In this document: positions 45,075 through 54,237 of the stretch, piece after piece
Layout of the letters: each line of letters begins with the position of its first letter
Numbering within the stretch: position 1 is the first letter of the stretch
NCBI RefSeq assembly: GCF_013090115.1
Contig: NZ_JABFNN010000021.1
Location: 222,036 to 286,035, forward strand
Direction of reading: 5' to 3'
From: Flagellimonas amphidinii
GTDB lineage: Bacteria > Bacteroidota > Bacteroidia > Flavobacteriales > Flavobacteriaceae
DNA length: 64,000 nucleotides
Position numbers and translations under genes: made by a program
Notes under the pieces: model-generated
Databases searched by the model: none
What the model was told of the DNA's origin: nothing
Seen by the model: the letters and a program-made list of their open reading frames with translations, nothing else

Positions 45075-46514
45075 GTGGAAACCAGAAAATACAAAGCGCT
45101 CCTTTACATCATTGTATTCACCATTGTGGCTACCATAGCAATACAGGTGTACTGGAATGTTCAAAATTATAAGATAAACAAACAGCGCTTGGTCAATGAA
45201 GTACAGATAAGTTTGGACAATAGTGTTGAGCTGTACTACGCCAATCTTGCAAAATCTGATTTTTACGCCTTTCTTGATGATAGTATACCACCTCCACCAA
45301 GACCCAATCATAGATTCAAGATAGTACGACAGGACACTGTAATGGAAATTAAGTTAGATTCCTTAAAACAACCCATTGAATTTATTGCGGTTTCTTCTGA
45401 AGCCGATAGCTTAAGAAAAAGACCTCGAAGATCCCCGGTGATGACATTGTTTCGCAAAAGAATGTTGGACCAACAAGGGTCTTTAAAAAAATTGGCCAAT
45501 AGGCTGATCATTTCAGCAACCACCGATTCTATTAATCTAATTGCAATGGATGGCTTACTGAATCATGAATTGGCCAGAAAAAACATTGAATTGGAACATT
45601 CCTTAAGCTATTACAGGAATGATTCATTGATAAATTCCTTCAATGCCCAAGAAAGACTTGGTTTTCCTTTGAGCACTACCTCAAAATCCACCTACCTCAC
45701 CGGATTCCAAGACATCAAACTTTCATTTTCCAATCCTACATTGTCCATCCTCAAAAGAGGGCTTTCTGGAATACTACTGTCATTCATGCTTTCATTGGGG
45801 GTAATTCTCTGTTTGTTCTATTTGCTGAGCATCATCAAAAAACAAAAACAGCTTGCTGAAATTAAAAATGATCTCATCAGCAATATTACCCATGAATTTA
45901 AGACGCCCATTGCCACAGTTTCCACGGCGTTGGAGGGTATTAAAAATTTCAATGACCAAAAGGATGTTGAAAAGACGGAAAAATACCTCGACATTTCCAC
46001 AGAACAATTGCAAAAACTGCATCTTATGGTTGAAAAACTTTTGGAAACTGCCACTTTGGACAGTCAAAAATTGATTTTGACCACAGAGTCCACAGATATT
46101 ATAGCTCTTTTGAAAAATCAAATAGAGCAATTTAAAATGGTCACTGATAAAAACTTAACTTTTAGCACAAACATTGAGGAGCTCCATCATGATGTGGATG
46201 TGTTCCATTTTGAAAATGTAATTTCCAATATTTTGGACAATGCCATAAAATATGGAGGACATCAGATAAAAGTGACTCTCAAAAGCTTAACCAAAGGTTT
46301 GGAAATTACGATCGAGGATAATGGCGGCGGCATTGCAAAATCGCAACGAGAAAAAATATTCGACAAGTTTTATCGGATTCCTTCAGGTAACCAACATGAT
46401 GTGAAAGGGTTTGGCATCGGCCTATTTTATGCCCAAAAAATTGTGGAAAAACATTCGGGTAGTTTGGTTTTGGTTCCAGATACCCAAAATACCATATTTA
46501 AAATTCGACTTTGA
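45075..46514 (+). CDS. Sensor histidine kinase
   Basis: 479 residues with a GTG start (no ATG in frame nearby). TM1 is about 9-27, a periplasmic sensor region about 28-230, TM2 about 231-253, then HisKA with the phosphorylated His273 in NITHEFKTP. In the HATPase domain the N box is ENVISNILDNAIKYGG, G1 is EDNGGGIA and G2 is GFGIGLFYA. The periplasmic segment has a proline run (IPPPPRPNHR) and no recognised ligand domain. It overlaps the response regulator by 4 bases. Confidence 0.92.
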   Translation: METRKYKALLYIIVFTIVATIAIQVYWNVQNYKINKQRLVNEVQISLDNSVELYYANLAKSDFYAFLDDSIPPPPRPNHRFKIVRQDTVMEIKLDSLKQPIEFIAVSSEADSLRKRPRRSPVMTLFRKRMLDQQGSLKKLANRLIISATTDSINLIAMDGLLNHELARKNIELEHSLSYYRNDSLINSFNAQERLGFPLSTTSKSTYLTGFQDIKLSFSNPTLSILKRGLSGILLSFMLSLGVILCLFYLLSIIKKQKQLAEIKNDLISNITHEFKTPIATVSTALEGIKNFNDQKDVEKTEKYLDISTEQLQKLHLMVEKLLETATLDSQKLILTTESTDIIALLKNQIEQFKMVTDKNLTFSTNIEELHHDVDVFHFENVISNILDNAIKYGGHQIKVTLKSLTKGLEITIEDNGGGIAKSQREKIFDKFYRIPSGNQHDVKGFGIGLFYAQKIVEKHSGSLVLVPDTQNTIFKIRL

Positions 46515-47191
46515 GCAGACCCATTAAAATAGTATTGGCAGAAGATGAGCCTGCGTTAGGGCAAATTGTAAAGGAAAGCCTTGAGACCAGAAATTTTGAA
46601 GTGATTCTATGTGCTGATGGTATACAAGCTATGAAAAGCTATCAGCAAGAGAAACCAGAACTGTTGGTTATAGACGTCATGATGCCCAAAAAAGATGGCT
46701 TTACACTTGCTCAAGAAATTAGGGAAGAGAACAAAGACATTCCCATTATCTTCTTAACGGCAAAGTCACAGACCCAAGACGTGGTAAACGGTTTTCAATT
46801 GGGTGGCAATGATTACTTAAAAAAGCCCTTTAGCATGGAAGAACTCATTGTGAGGATTCATGCTTTGCTAGATCGAGCCAAAACAAGACAATCCAACCAA
46901 AATATTATGATTGGGGAATATTCCTTCAATTACACCAAACAGATTTTAACTTTTGAGGAAGAAAAACAAAATCTTACCCATCGCGAAGCAGAACTGCTCT
47001 ACCATCTCTCCCAAAAACGCAATGAAATATTAGATCGTTCCCAAATATTGAAAAAATTGTGGGGAGACGATGATTTTTTCAATGCCCGAAGCATGGATGT
47101 ATTTATTTCAAAACTTCGAAAAAAATTGGCCAAAGACCCGTCTGTTAAAATCATTAATGTAAGAGGCTACGGATACAAGTTGGTCTGCTGA
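46511..47191 (+). CDS. OmpR-family response regulator
   Basis: 226 residues. The receiver has acidic residues EDE (11-13), phospho-acceptor Asp55 in VIDVMMPKKDG and Lys in KKPFSMEEL. The winged helix carries LTHREAELLYHLSQKRNEILDRSQILKKLWG and SMDVFISKLRKKL. The only in-frame start in reach is TTG at 46511, overlapping the kinase TGA. It is the probable ligand of the phased repeats at 45009-45034. Confidence 0.92.
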   Translation: MSRPIKIVLAEDEPALGQIVKESLETRNFEVILCADGIQAMKSYQQEKPELLVIDVMMPKKDGFTLAQEIREENKDIPIIFLTAKSQTQDVVNGFQLGGNDYLKKPFSMEELIVRIHALLDRAKTRQSNQNIMIGEYSFNYTKQILTFEEEKQNLTHREAELLYHLSQKRNEILDRSQILKKLWGDDDFFNARSMDVFISKLRKKLAKDPSVKIINVRGYGYKLVC

Positions 47192-47303
47192 TCACATCGG
47201 TACTATTTTTATAAATTTTTCAGTTAACTGGATATACTTTGTATATTGCGCCAAGGGTTTCCCCAGATTCAACAAACACCAATCTTAAAAACACTAACAC
47301 CCT

Positions 47304-47918
47304 ATGCATATTGCGGTAGCAGGCAACATTGGCGCCGGAAAGACCACACTAACCAACCTTTTGGCCAAACACTATAAGTGGGAGGCCCATTTTGAAGACG
47401 TAGTTGACAATCCGTATTTAGATGATTTCTACACACAAATGGAACGGTGGAGCTTTAACCTGCAGATTTACTTCTTGAACAGCAGATACCGACAAATTCT
47501 AAAGATTCGGGAAAGTGGAAAGAACGTCATACAAGACCGGACCATCTATGAAGATGCCCATATTTTTGCTCCGAACTTACATGCCATGGGCCTGATGACC
47601 AATAGGGATTTTGAGAACTATAGAAGTCTTTTTGAATTGATGGAAACCTTGGTACAGCCACCAGATTTATTGATTTACCTACGTAGTTCCATTCCAAATT
47701 TGGTCAATCAGATTCATAAAAGAGGTCGGGATTATGAAAATTCAATTTCCATTGATTATCTAAGCCGATTGAATGAACGTTACGAAGCTTGGGCCAACAC
47801 TTATGAAAAGGGGAAATTGCTCATTTTTGATGTGGACAACCTAGATTTCGTTGCCGACCCTGAAGACTTGGGTGAAGTGATCAACCGCATTGATGCTGAG
47901 ATTCACGGTTTGTTCTAG
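47304..47918 (+). CDS. Deoxynucleoside kinase
   Basis: 204 residues. The P-loop is GNIGAGKTT (7-15), ERWSFNLQIYFLNSRY carries the substrate-binding residues, and QDRTIYEDAHIF the DRS-like motif. It phosphorylates deoxyribonucleosides (dA/dG/dC type) for salvage. It fits with the nucleoside transporter and thymidylate synthase genes further right, although it is not in an operon with them. The precise nucleoside specificity is not readable. Confidence 0.88.
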   Translation: MHIAVAGNIGAGKTTLTNLLAKHYKWEAHFEDVVDNPYLDDFYTQMERWSFNLQIYFLNSRYRQILKIRESGKNVIQDRTIYEDAHIFAPNLHAMGLMTNRDFENYRSLFELMETLVQPPDLLIYLRSSIPNLVNQIHKRGRDYENSISIDYLSRLNERYEAWANTYEKGKLLIFDVDNLDFVADPEDLGEVINRIDAEIHGLF

Positions 47919-47951
47919 ATAGACATTTCAATAAACAAATAGCGTTCCCTC

Positions 47952-47988
47952 AACCAAAAGACCCATTCCCTCATTCTTGGTTTTTTTA
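47952..47988 (+). terminator. Weak terminator after the deoxynucleoside kinase gene
   Basis: AACCAA and TTGGTT pair across a 19-base loop, followed by a run of T. The stem is only 6 bp. Confidence 0.35.
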
Positions 47989-48073
47989 ACATGATTTTCA
48001 ATCTAGTTTAGACTGGGGATAATCCCCGGTATTAACTACCCTTTCATTGGCAAAGGACAAAACTTGAAAAATC

Positions 48074-48784
48074 ATGGAAACAAAAAAGCATCAAAAATTT
48101 GAATTGAAAAAAAACAGTGCCCTCTACTTTTCCGTAGGACTTGTTGCCGTTTTATTATTGGCCTATGTTGCACTGGAATGGAAAACTTTTGAAAAAACAC
48201 CTGAATGGAGTGCAAATTTGGATAAACCTGACACACTTCCAGATGAAATGGTCCCTGTGACAAAATTTGAACCTCCAAAACCCAAGCCAATACAGACCCC
48301 GCCTGTGATTGAAATCGCTCCTGATGATGAAAAAATCGTTGAGACCTTGATTGAATCCACAGAACCCAATCAGGATACCGAAGTGGCAGATATCAGCGAT
48401 ATTGAAGTTGCTACTGTGGATGAACCTGAAATTATTCCATTTTCGGTAATAGAAAACGCTCCGACTTTTCCAGGTTGCGAGACTCTAGCTGAAGAAAAAG
48501 AAAAAAAGGCATGTTTTCAGGAAATGATGCAGAAGCATATCCAAAGGCATTTTAAGTATCCTGAAATGGCACAAGAAATGGGTTTACAAGGAAGGGTACA
48601 TATTGTATTCACCATTCAAAAAGATGGAAGCATAGCTGATGTACGTATGCGAGGTCCACATGAAGTTTTGGAAAAAGAGGCCGAACGCATCATCTCCAAA
48701 CTTCCTAAAATGACTCCAGGAAAACAAAGAGGCACCCCCGTAAAGGTTCCTTTTTCCATTCCAATTACTTTCAAACTAAATTAA
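48074..48784 (+). CDS. TonB-family energy transducer
   Basis: 236 residues: N-terminal membrane anchor (about 14-33), a Pro/Lys/Glu-rich periplasmic spacer (FEPPKPKPIQTPP), then the C-terminal TonB domain (about 160-236; MGLQGRVHIVFTIQKDGSI and the end PFSIPITFKLN). It transmits proton-motive force to outer-membrane receptors. It is not adjacent to exbB/exbD, so it uses a system encoded elsewhere. It could serve the barrel at 41365-44055, which is inference. Confidence 0.9.
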   Translation: METKKHQKFELKKNSALYFSVGLVAVLLLAYVALEWKTFEKTPEWSANLDKPDTLPDEMVPVTKFEPPKPKPIQTPPVIEIAPDDEKIVETLIESTEPNQDTEVADISDIEVATVDEPEIIPFSVIENAPTFPGCETLAEEKEKKACFQEMMQKHIQRHFKYPEMAQEMGLQGRVHIVFTIQKDGSIADVRMRGPHEVLEKEAERIISKLPKMTPGKQRGTPVKVPFSIPITFKLN

Positions 48785-48794
48785 AAATTACATC

Positions 48795-48829
48795 TTGGGC
48801 ATGAACAGTACCACTCATGCCCAAATTTT
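48795..48829 (+). terminator. Terminator after the TonB gene
   Basis: TTGGGCATGA pairs perfectly with TCATGCCCAA (10 bp, 10-base loop), followed by ATTTTA. Confidence 0.65.
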
Positions 48830-48939
48830 ACCTGTTATAAAATATACAGCTTATCCACTTATTCTTTTGATTTCTAGACAACACGGTGAAAAACGAGGAT
48901 TTTTTCCTACCTTTTGGAAAAACCAACCTTGCGCCAAAA

Positions 48940-51057
48940 ATGAGCAGTAAAAAACTATCCCCTGTTGTTCTATTTTTAATTCTAATCGTATTCGCTGCTT
49001 GTGAATCTTCAGAAAAAGAGTCTGCAAAAGATTATACCACTTGGTCATCTTATTTAGGTGGCCCAGACCGAAATCATTACTCAACCTTGTCCCAAATCAC
49101 CAAGGAAAATGTAAAAAATCTGAAAATTGCTTGGTCCTACTCCGCACCGGATAGTGGTCAAATGCAAATGAATCCCATTGTAGTAGACACCATACTTTAT
49201 GGAGTGACCGCAGCGCTTCGAGCGGTGGCCTTACATGCAGCAACAGGAAGGGAATTATGGCGGTTTGGAGATTCCATAAAACAATTTACCTCCACTAGTC
49301 GGGGAGTTTCCTACTGGTCCAAAGGAAATGACAAAAGAATCCTATACACTTCCGGGGCCAATTTATTCGCTCTTAATGCTTTAACCGGTAAACCAGTGCC
49401 CACCTTTGGCAATAATGGAAAAATAGACCTGCGGTCTGGCATGCCGCCTTCTGCCCAGAAAAAATTTGTGATTTCCAATACACCTGGCACCATCTATAAA
49501 GATATTATTGTGATGCCCATAAGGCTCGGAGAGGATATTGGTTCGGCTCCAGGGAATATTATGGCTTTTAACGTGGTCACTGGAGCTGTTGAATGGGTTT
49601 TTCACACCATACCACACCCTGGCGAAGAAGGTTATGACACTTGGGAAAATAAACATGCCTACAAAAGTGATATTGTTGGTGCCGCCAATAGTTGGTCTGG
49701 AATGTCTCTTGATGAGGAAACCGGAATTATCTATATCCCAACGGGATCCGCTTCACCTGATTTTTATGGTGGAATACGGAATGGCACCAATTTGTTTTCC
49801 AACTGCCTTTTGGCTTTGGATGCGGCAACCGGGGAACGCATTTGGCATTTTCAGTTTGTTCACCACGATTTATGGGACAGGGATATTCCAGCTCCTCCAA
49901 ATCTCATCACGGTAGAGCGAAACGGAAAGAAAATAAAAGCTGTGGCCCAGGTGACCAAACAAGGCTATGTTTATGTTTTTGACAGAGCCACAGGAAAGCC
50001 TCTTTTTGATATTGAGGAAGTTCCTGTTCCGGCCACTACTTTAGAAGGAGAAAAAACTTGGCCTACTCAACCTATTCCCGTAAAACCAAAACCATTTGCT
50101 CGTTTGAGTAAAAATCTTACCGAGGAAGATATAAGTCCGTATGCCGAAAACAAGGATGAACTCAAAGAAATTCTAAAAACATCGGACAAGCGGGAATATG
50201 CACCACCCGGACTGAAGCAAATGCTCATTCTTCCTGGATTGGACGGCGCAGCCGAATGGGGAGGCACAGGTGCTGACCCCGATGAGGGTATTATTTACGT
50301 CAATTCCAATGAAATGGGATGGTTGATCAAAATGGCAGAAAATGAAGACGTAACTGAGACAATTCCTTTGGGAGAAAAAGTATACAGCCAATATTGTGTT
50401 ATATGCCATCGAAAAGATAAAAAAGGTGTCGCCGCTAGCGGTTATCCTTCCTTATTGAACATCAAGGACAGTAAGACCAAAGAAGAGGTGGCACAATTGG
50501 TCAAAACTGGAAAAGGAATGATGACCGGTTTTCCGAATATTCCTGCGGATGAAAAAGAAGCTTTACTGAAATTCCTTTTTGATGAGGAAACTGAACTTGT
50601 TACCAATACTGCATCAGACAGTTATCCGCTTCCATACAAGTTTACAGGCTACGCAAGGTTCTTGGACAGTAATGGATATCCAGCCATTTCTCCTCCATGG
50701 GGAACCATGCATGCCATCGATTTAAACACGGGTGATTTTATTTGGTCCATCACTTTTGGCGATACTCCTGAACTAAGAAAAGAGGGACAACCTGTCACAG
50801 GTTCCGAAAACTATGGCGGTCCCATCATTACTGAAAACGGATTGCTTTTTATTGCAGCCACCAAAGACGGTTATTTCAGAGCTTATGACAAAAAAACGGG
50901 AGAGCTTCTTTGGAAATATAAACTCCCCGCAGCAGCTTTTGCCACTCCAGCCATGTATGAAATTAATGGGAAACAATACATTGCTTTGGCCTGTGGTGGC
51001 GAAAAATTGAATACCCCCAAAGGAAATCAAATTATTGCCTTTGCTTTAGCGCAATAA
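48940..51057 (+). CDS. PQQ-dependent dehydrogenase with inserted cytochrome c domain, lipoprotein
   Basis: 705 residues from ATG 48940, chosen because a lipoprotein signal follows (lipobox FAAC, Cys21); a GTG 18 codons upstream is less likely. A quinoprotein beta-propeller carries tryptophan-docking-like repeats. The heme site CVICH (486-490) sits in a small cytochrome c domain (about 470-555, axial Met likely in KGMMTGFP) placed between propeller blades and not at the C-terminus. It oxidises a sugar or alcohol on the outer face and passes electrons to the heme; the substrate is uncertain. Confidence 0.85.
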   Translation: MSSKKLSPVVLFLILIVFAACESSEKESAKDYTTWSSYLGGPDRNHYSTLSQITKENVKNLKIAWSYSAPDSGQMQMNPIVVDTILYGVTAALRAVALHAATGRELWRFGDSIKQFTSTSRGVSYWSKGNDKRILYTSGANLFALNALTGKPVPTFGNNGKIDLRSGMPPSAQKKFVISNTPGTIYKDIIVMPIRLGEDIGSAPGNIMAFNVVTGAVEWVFHTIPHPGEEGYDTWENKHAYKSDIVGAANSWSGMSLDEETGIIYIPTGSASPDFYGGIRNGTNLFSNCLLALDAATGERIWHFQFVHHDLWDRDIPAPPNLITVERNGKKIKAVAQVTKQGYVYVFDRATGKPLFDIEEVPVPATTLEGEKTWPTQPIPVKPKPFARLSKNLTEEDISPYAENKDELKEILKTSDKREYAPPGLKQMLILPGLDGAAEWGGTGADPDEGIIYVNSNEMGWLIKMAENEDVTETIPLGEKVYSQYCVICHRKDKKGVAASGYPSLLNIKDSKTKEEVAQLVKTGKGMMTGFPNIPADEKEALLKFLFDEETELVTNTASDSYPLPYKFTGYARFLDSNGYPAISPPWGTMHAIDLNTGDFIWSITFGDTPELRKEGQPVTGSENYGGPIITENGLLFIAATKDGYFRAYDKKTGELLWKYKLPAAAFATPAMYEINGKQYIALACGGEKLNTPKGNQIIAFALAQ

Positions 51058-51082
51058 AAAACCACGCCAAAGGCGTGGTTTT
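51057..51082 (+). terminator. Strong bidirectional terminator
   Basis: AAAACCACGCC and GGCGTGGTTTT form an 11-bp stem with an AAA loop between the PQQ dehydrogenase and the pyrophosphatase. Both strands have a T-run after the stem. Confidence 0.9.
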
Positions 51083-51119
51083 ACTTGAGTTAGTTTTCTT
51101 TTTCAAGAAACAATTATCA

Positions 51120-53522
51120 TTACTCAATGGCGGTGGCGTTTTTATAAACCTCTACCATTTGCTCTACCTCTTCTTTGGTATCACCCACAAATTCTTTTAC
51201 TTCTTCCAATTTTTCTCCATTGGCTTCAATAACAGAAGTTACAACAGCTTTATATGCTCCTTCAGTTGTATTGCTCATTTCAACACGAAACTTCTTTTCA
51301 ACCGGAGTGGATTCTTTCATTCCTTCTGTAGTAATTGAAATTTTTGTTCCGTCTTCTTTCATCATGCTTACTTCATCAGCAGGAGTTAAGCTTACCAAAC
51401 TAGGTGCAATGACCAAGGCCACAACGGACATCAATTTTAATAAAATATTTAGCGAAGGACCTGAAGTATCCTTGAAAGGATCACCTACAGTATCACCTAC
51501 AACAGCCGCCTTGTGAGCATCGCTACCCTTACGACCTTCACTTTCGATGGTCTTTTTAGCATTATCCCATGCCCCACCAGCGTTGGATTGGAAAATCGCC
51601 ATAAGTACCCCAGCTGTGGTAACACCTGCCAATAATCCTCCTAACATTTCGGCTCCACCGATGAAACCTACTGCAACAGGAACAGCAATCGCCAATAATC
51701 CTGGTAATACCATTTCTTTGATGGATGCCTTGGTTGAAATAGCAACACATTTATCGTACTCTGCCACACCATCGGCGGCGTCAAATATTTTTCTGTCTTC
51801 TGCGGAAGCTTTTGAAATATCCGAATCGTATTTTACCATGACCTCTAAAGCGGCTTTCAAGGCTGGAATATCTCTAAATTGACGACGTACTTCTTCAATC
51901 ATGGCCATTGCGGCTCTACCCACTGCATTCATGGAAAGTGCGGAAAATACAAAAGGAAGCATACCCCCTATTAGAAGACCAGCCATAATATCTGGTTGGG
52001 AAACATCAATGGATTTAACGCCTGCTGTTTTCATGAAAGCAGCAAACAAAGCCAAGGCTGTCAATGCAGCAGAAGCAATTGCAAATCCTTTACCAATGGC
52101 AGCTGTGGTGTTTCCAACAGCATCCAATTTATCGGTACGCTCACGAACCTCGCTTGGCAACTCAGCCATCTCTGCAATACCACCTGCATTATCTGAAATA
52201 GGTCCGTAGGCATCAACAGCCAACTGAATACCTGTATTGGCCAACATTCCTACAGCAGCGATAGCAATTCCATACAATCCAGCAAAATGGTGAGATACCA
52301 AAATAGCAGCTGCAATCAAAATAATTGGAATGGCAGTGGACATCATTCCCACACCCAAACCGGCAATGATATTTGTAGCAGATCCAGTTTCAGATTGACG
52401 TACAATGGAGTTTACAGGTTTAGTTCCTGTACCAGTATAATATTCCGTAACCTTCCCTACGGCCAATCCTGCAACAAGTCCAGCAATGGTTGCCCAAAAA
52501 ACTCCCATGGCCGAATATTCTTTTCCACCTTCAACCCAAGATTCAGGTAGCATTCCATTGATTAAAAAGTAAGATGCAATCAACATTAACCCAGCTGAAC
52601 CAAATTCACCAATATTCAAAGCTGTTTGTGGGTTCCCTCCATCTTTTACTCGAACAAAGAAAGTTCCTATTATTGACATTATGATTCCCACTGCGGCCAA
52701 AGCCATAGGTAAATAAACTGCACCAAGACCATCAAATGCAGCTTGAAATTCTGGCAATCCAGCGAAGACAGCACCCAATACCATGGTTCCTATAATAGAT
52801 CCTACGTAAGATTCGAAAAGGTCAGCTCCCATACCGGCAACATCTCCTACATTATCCCCAACATTATCCGCAATTGTAGCAGGGTTCAACGGGTGATCTT
52901 CGGGAATACCAGCTTCAACCTTTCCTACCAAGTCAGCACCAACATCAGCAGCTTTAGTATAGATTCCACCTCCTACACGCGCAAAAAGTGCAATGGAAGA
53001 CGCTCCCAAAGAGAATCCTGAAAGTACATTTAACACTTCACCAATGGCCCAACCTTGACCACTGTACAACATGAAAAGTCCACTTAGCCCTAAAACACCA
53101 AGACCAACAACTCCAAGTCCCATAACGGCACCGCCAGCAAAAGCAACTTCTAAAGCTTTACCTAGAGATGTTCTTGCTGCGTTTGTAGTTCTTACGTTGG
53201 CTTTTGTTGCAACTTTCATTCCGATGAAACCTGCCAAAGCAGAACAGATAGCCCCAACAATAAAGGAAAGGGCCACCATTCCGTTTGATCCTTCTTCATT
53301 ATTTCCCTTGAAGAACAACAAAATAGCAACTGCTACGACAAAAATGCTAAGTATTTTGTATTCCGCCTTTAGAAAGGACATTGCACCATCGGCAATATTT
53401 TTGGCAATTCTCGCCATCTTTTCATCCCCGACCTCTTGCTTGGTGACCCATACATTTTTAATGAAAACGTACAACAGGCCCAGGATACCAAATACGGGCA
53501 AAAATTTTACGATTAAATCCAT
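51120..53522 (-). CDS. hppA: Membrane-bound ion-translocating pyrophosphatase
   Basis: 800 residues with many membrane helices. The PPi-binding signatures are present: [39 protein letters not shown] and [26 protein letters not shown] has Ala after GNTT, the mark of K+-dependent M-PPases. Whether it pumps Na+ or H+ is not decided here. The last about 100 residues (with [18 protein letters not shown]) form a soluble tail. The soluble pyrophosphatase gene lies just upstream but has its own terminator. Confidence 0.95.
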   Translation of the reverse strand: MDLIVKFLPVFGILGLLYVFIKNVWVTKQEVGDEKMARIAKNIADGAMSFLKAEYKILSIFVVAVAILLFFKGNNEEGSNGMVALSFIVGAICSALAGFIGMKVATKANVRTTNAARTSLGKALEVAFAGGAVMGLGVVGLGVLGLSGLFMLYSGQGWAIGEVLNVLSGFSLGASSIALFARVGGGIYTKAADVGADLVGKVEAGIPEDHPLNPATIADNVGDNVGDVAGMGADLFESYVGSIIGTMVLGAVFAGLPEFQAAFDGLGAVYLPMALAAVGIIMSIIGTFFVRVKDGGNPQTALNIGEFGSAGLMLIASYFLINGMLPESWVEGGKEYSAMGVFWATIAGLVAGLAVGKVTEYYTGTGTKPVNSIVRQSETGSATNIIAGLGVGMMSTAIPIILIAAAILVSHHFAGLYGIAIAAVGMLANTGIQLAVDAYGPISDNAGGIAEMAELPSEVRERTDKLDAVGNTTAAIGKGFAIASAALTALALFAAFMKTAGVKSIDVSQPDIMAGLLIGGMLPFVFSALSMNAVGRAAMAMIEEVRRQFRDIPALKAALEVMVKYDSDISKASAEDRKIFDAADGVAEYDKCVAISTKASIKEMVLPGLLAIAVPVAVGFIGGAEMLGGLLAGVTTAGVLMAIFQSNAGGAWDNAKKTIESEGRKGSDAHKAAVVGDTVGDPFKDTSGPSLNILLKLMSVVALVIAPSLVSLTPADEVSMMKEDGTKISITTEGMKESTPVEKKFRVEMSNTTEGAYKAVVTSVIEANGEKLEEVKEFVGDTKEEVEQMVEVYKNATAIE

Positions 53523-53556
53523 AGTTTGTAGTTATTTAAGAATTTTTTAGTGCCAG

Positions 53557-53564
53557 CAAAAGTA
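53557..53564 (-). promoter_or_regulatory. -7 promoter element of hppA
   Basis: TACTTTTG (TAnnTTTG) on the minus strand, 34 bases before the start codon, right after the ppa terminator. Confidence 0.55.
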
Positions 53565-53581
53565 GTAAAATACGAAGTAAT

Positions 53582-53616
53582 AAAAAAAATGCGCTTTTGT
53601 ATGTGAAAAGCGCATT
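53582..53616 (-). terminator. Terminator after ppa
   Basis: On the minus strand AATGCGCTTTT pairs with AAAAGCGCATT (11 bp, 7-base loop) and is followed by a run of T. Confidence 0.9.
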
Positions 53617-53635
53617 AATTCTTTACTTATATCAT

Positions 53636-54163
53636 CTATATGGTAAAGGTTCGTTTCTTTTTATGTTCACTTTCATCATACCGTTTTATACACTGATGAT
53701 AAATTTCCACAGCTTCGTTCGCATCTCCCCAACCACCGGTATCAACTTTCTTTTCTTCTAAATCCTTATAGACCTTAAAGAAATGCTCAATTTCTTTTTG
53801 GCGGTGCGGATTGATATCTCCTATATCATTTTTTTTGTTCCAAACTGGATCATTCACAGGAACACAAATAATCTTTTCATCTGGTCCCTTTTCATCTGTC
53901 ATATGAAACACCCCGATAGGCTTAACCTCCATTACAACCATTGGATATGTGGGCTCTGTACCCAAAACCAGTACATCCAACGGGTCTTTATCCAACGCTA
54001 GGGTCTCAGGGACAAAGCCATAGTCCCCAGGATACATCATGGAAGAGAATAGGGTTCTATCAAATCTAATTTTATGAAGGGCAAAATCGTATTCGTACTT
54101 GTTTCTACTGCCTTTTGGAATTTCAATCAATACATCAAAGGTAACCTGTTGTTTTTTGGACAT
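53636..54163 (-). CDS. ppa: Soluble inorganic pyrophosphatase, family I
   Basis: 175 residues, the usual bacterial size. Motifs include MMYPGDYGFVPETLALDKDPLDVLVLG with the metal-binding aspartates, and EIEHFFKVYKDLE near the end. It hydrolyses PPi to phosphate in the cytoplasm. It lies next to the membrane pyrophosphatase on the same strand, each with its own promoter and terminator, so they may be controlled separately. Confidence 0.95.
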   Translation of the reverse strand: MSKKQQVTFDVLIEIPKGSRNKYEYDFALHKIRFDRTLFSSMMYPGDYGFVPETLALDKDPLDVLVLGTEPTYPMVVMEVKPIGVFHMTDEKGPDEKIICVPVNDPVWNKKNDIGDINPHRQKEIEHFFKVYKDLEEKKVDTGGWGDANEAVEIYHQCIKRYDESEHKKKRTFTI

Positions 54164-54182
54164 TAGTAGGGTTTTATTTTTG

Positions 54183-54190
54183 CAAAAATA
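54183..54190 (-). promoter_or_regulatory. -7 promoter element of ppa
   Basis: TATTTTTG (TAnnTTTG) on the minus strand, 20 bases before the ppa ATG. Confidence 0.55.
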
Positions 54191-54237
54191 GGGAGTACAG
54201 GTGGATTGGCTTAAAGAAATTGCTTCTTTTCCATTAA

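Noticed and set aside
53071..53550. Open frame of 159 codons opposite hppA
   Set aside because: It is antisense to a highly conserved membrane pyrophosphatase; low-complexity residues reflect the Ala/Gly codons of hppA.
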